Shown here: piece after piece, positions 62,086-64,000 of the stretch
How the letters are laid out: the number at the start of each line of letters is the position of its first letter
Numbering within the stretch: the first letter of the stretch is position 1
Source: Fibrisoma montanum
Lineage (GTDB): Bacteria > Bacteroidota > Bacteroidia > Cytophagales > Spirosomataceae
Direction of reading: 5' to 3'
DNA length: 64,000 nucleotides
NCBI RefSeq assembly: GCF_003583365.1
Contig: NZ_QXED01000005.1
Location: 620,001 to 684,000, forward strand
Notes under the pieces: model-generated
Databases searched by the model: none
Told to the model about the DNA's origin: nothing
The model's input: only the letters and a program-made list of their open reading frames with translations
Translations under genes and position numbers: made by a program

Positions 62086-63243
62086 ATGAAAGTCTTCCTG
62101 CCCATTGGATCGTTTTACCCCGCTCAGATCGGTGGACCAGATAACATCATGTACTGGCATGCTAAAGCGCTCCAACAGCGTGGCCATACAGTATGGGTCG
62201 CTACAACCAACGATGGCATTGCCGCCGACGTGCCTCTCGACCGCTGGTTAAAGACTGATTACGGCAAAGTTATCTATGTCAAAACAGCGATTCATTACGC
62301 TCCTCTCAAATTATTGCTCGCTTCCATAGGGCCGTTGCTTCGCTGTGATGTTATTCATTTGTCAGCTATTTTTTACCCGATTTCCTGGTTGTTGGCCCCA
62401 CTAGCAATAATACTTGGTAAAAAAGTGGTCTGGACGGTTCACGGAGAGCTGGACCCGGATGTATTGATTTATAGTACAGGGCGGAAAAAAGTGGTCCTTT
62501 CGGTAGTGCGCTTATTGAAGAACCGGGTCGTTTTTCATTCAACCTGCGACGCTGAAACCAAGTATATACGGCTTCAGTTCGGCTCGTCCGTGGCGGTATT
62601 ACAACTCCCTTATTTCGTTGAATTAGCCCCTCAACAGACGCAGCAACCCGACGATTATTGGTTGTATGTTGGGCGAATTCATCCCAAAAAGGCGATTGAA
62701 AATTTGATTGAAGCATTGCCACAGGTCAGGTCGAAAAAGCGCCTGAAAATCATTGGCGATCATCATAACGAATACGGCAGGCAGCTCATCGAACTGGCCG
62801 AGCGGTTAGGTTGCCGGGAGCAGATTGACTTTCTGGGACATAAACGGGGTGAGGATAAGTACCAGCTTATGGCCAATGCGTATTGTCTGGTCATGCCATC
62901 ACACACCGAAAACTTTGGCATCGTCGTCACTGAAGCGTTGACACAGGGAACGCCCGCTATTGCCTCGTTTGGTACCCCCTGGCAAGTACTAAATGATCGA
63001 CAGGCCGGTTTTTGGTCGTCCAACAACGTAGCGGCTCTGGCACGCACACTCGACCAGATGGCTGAGCTGGATAAAGAAACGTATAGGCAGTACCGAACGA
63101 ATGCCCGAAACCTCGTTGAGGACTATGACGTAACAAAAAATATTCATCAGTGGGAGGGAATTTATGAATCACTCAGAGCCCGGCACGCACGGAAGGCGGA
63201 TACATTTTATGAGGGGATTCCAGGCCACACCTCCTACAGTTAG
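62086..63243 (+). CDS. family 4 glycosyltransferase
   Basis: 385-residue GT-B enzyme, cytoplasmic with an internal hydrophobic patch (PISWLLAPLAIILGKKVVW). The N-terminal Rossmann half has GGPDNIMYWHAKALQQRGH. The C-terminal GT4 domain has LYVGRIHPKKAIENLIEAL and the donor motif PSHTENFGIVVTEALTQGTP. It transfers a sugar from a nucleotide donor, probably to a surface glycan. It is the only sugar-transfer gene seen here; other pathway genes may lie elsewhere. Controlled by the iteron region upstream, if that is functional. Confidence 0.92.
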   Translation: MKVFLPIGSFYPAQIGGPDNIMYWHAKALQQRGHTVWVATTNDGIAADVPLDRWLKTDYGKVIYVKTAIHYAPLKLLLASIGPLLRCDVIHLSAIFYPISWLLAPLAIILGKKVVWTVHGELDPDVLIYSTGRKKVVLSVVRLLKNRVVFHSTCDAETKYIRLQFGSSVAVLQLPYFVELAPQQTQQPDDYWLYVGRIHPKKAIENLIEALPQVRSKKRLKIIGDHHNEYGRQLIELAERLGCREQIDFLGHKRGEDKYQLMANAYCLVMPSHTENFGIVVTEALTQGTPAIASFGTPWQVLNDRQAGFWSSNNVAALARTLDQMAELDKETYRQYRTNARNLVEDYDVTKNIHQWEGIYESLRARHARKADTFYEGIPGHTSYS

Positions 63244-63271
63244 TTTTACGGCTTTTCAGTACTAACGTCAC

Positions 63272-64000
63272 TCACCGCGTCAACGTCACAAACCCCCCGG
63301 GTGGCTTCCGGTGATGGGTGGCCTGCTCATAGCCGTACGTCAGCCGGATCAGGGTGGGCTCGTCGAACAGCCGTCCCAGAAACTGAAGCCCCGCCGGTAA
63401 GTCGCCGGTGGTGTACCCCATCGGAACGGTAAAGGCTGGTAAGCCCGTGGCCGGGGCCACCACCTGACTATTGTCGCCTTTGTAGCCCTTATCGTCGCCG
63501 ATCCGGGCCGGTGGGTAATTCCACGATGGATAGATCAGCGCATCGACGCGGAGCCGGTTCATTTCGGCTTCCACGGCTTTCCGGAAGGCAATTCGGAGCG
63601 GGTCGGTATAGGCATCGCCACAGGGAATTTCCGGATGAGTTGCCCGGCCCGAATGCGTTTGCTGGTACGTTAGGCGGTCGCGGACAAGGTCCGAATAGCC
63701 GCCCACCCGAATGATGTCCTCCAGCGTTTTCAGCGTATCGCGCCTGACGAAGGTCCGCAGGTACGTTTCGATGTCGGCCCTGAACTCAGCGCACCACTGA
63801 TTGGCCCGCAGCGAGTCAAAATCAGGAATCGTTACGTCAACGACCTGGGCACCCGCTTTGGTCATGTCGGCAATGGCCTGATCGAATAACTGCTTGATCT
63901 CGGGGTGGATGTTTCGGTCGCTCAATTGGCGAAGCACCCCAATCCGGGCACCCTTCAGGCCGTCTTTTCGTAGAAACTGGGTGTAAGTTTTTGGTACGTG
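63272..64000 (-). CDS. amidase-signature enzyme (N-terminus beyond window)
   Basis: Minus-strand open frame that runs off the window edge at 64000; about 242 C-terminal residues remain and the catalytic Ser-Ser-Lys part is missing. The visible part has YTQFLRKDGLKGARIGVLRQ, VDALIYPSWNYPPARIGD, NSQVVAPATGLPAFTVPMGY and GLQFLGRLFDEPTLIRLTYG, typical of the C-terminal lobe of AS-family amidases. They hydrolyse amides; this may be secreted, which cannot be judged here. Confidence 0.9.
   Translation of the reverse strand, partial: HVPKTYTQFLRKDGLKGARIGVLRQLSDRNIHPEIKQLFDQAIADMTKAGAQVVDVTIPDFDSLRANQWCAEFRADIETYLRTFVRRDTLKTLEDIIRVGGYSDLVRDRLTYQQTHSGRATHPEIPCGDAYTDPLRIAFRKAVEAEMNRLRVDALIYPSWNYPPARIGDDKGYKGDNSQVVAPATGLPAFTVPMGYTTGDLPAGLQFLGRLFDEPTLIRLTYGYEQATHHRKPPGGFVTLTR

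Overview
The window looks like chromosomal DNA of an aerobic Bacteroidota of the Cytophagales, most likely Spirosoma or a close relative. The signs are Type IX secretion sorting domains, a PorD/DUF4835 gene, a PorE-like OmpA protein, a Rho factor with a very long disordered N-terminal insert, start-proximal promoters of the Bacteroidota type (TAnnTTTG), a bacillithiol-transferase-like DinB protein and a GC content that is moderately high by eye. No rRNA, tRNA, CRISPR array or intact transposase was seen.

Layout. 1-4.2 kb: truncated Kelch protein, secreted class-3 lipase, AraC regulator next to an SDR dehydrogenase. 4.3-12 kb: topA, a CHRD lipoprotein, aconitase, a D-lactate dehydrogenase-type enzyme and a YdeI/OmdA-like protein. 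12.2-21.2 kb: secreted hydrolases and uptake (GH3 glucosidase, sulfatase, DUF1264 lipoprotein, TonB receptor, PhoD-type alkaline phosphatase), with an array of inverted repeats between convergent genes at 16.6-16.95 kb. 21.4-22.7 kb: a small GNAT-like protein and an unknown lipoprotein. About 22.8-26.0 kb: a visibly AT-rich accessory island with an S41 peptidase, a DUF4062 + TIR-like protein (candidate anti-phage effector) and an unexplained GC-richer block. 26.0-31.3 kb: sterol-desaturase family protein, YfiT/DinB protein, GNAT and a five-PAS histidine kinase. 31.3-36.3 kb: rho with a long leader, then two surface/T9SS proteins.

36.5-48.9 kb: coaX, an outer-membrane protein and lptC on the plus strand. 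On the minus strand is the co-directional series bamD-rpoZ-coaBC-porD-recN-lipoprotein-SCO-cytochrome c, together with a T9SS cargo protein and an OstA/LptA-like protein. These serve coenzyme A synthesis, LPS transport, outer-membrane assembly, T9SS and cytochrome oxidase assembly. 48.95-57 kb: tilS, an ABM monooxygenase, a lipoprotein, the PorE-like OmpA protein and a giant T9SS type B cargo. 57.1-59.6 kb: pirin-like protein, intradiol dioxygenase and two small unknown proteins. 59.97-64 kb: a LytS-type kinase and LytTR regulator, four 21-bp iterons, a glycosyltransferase and a truncated amidase.

The two most interesting items are the DUF4062-TIR fusion gene in the AT-rich island and the exactly 21-bp-periodic repeats between the LytTR regulator and the glycosyltransferase. 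The repeats have the geometry of LytTR operators. Both functions are inferred, not shown.
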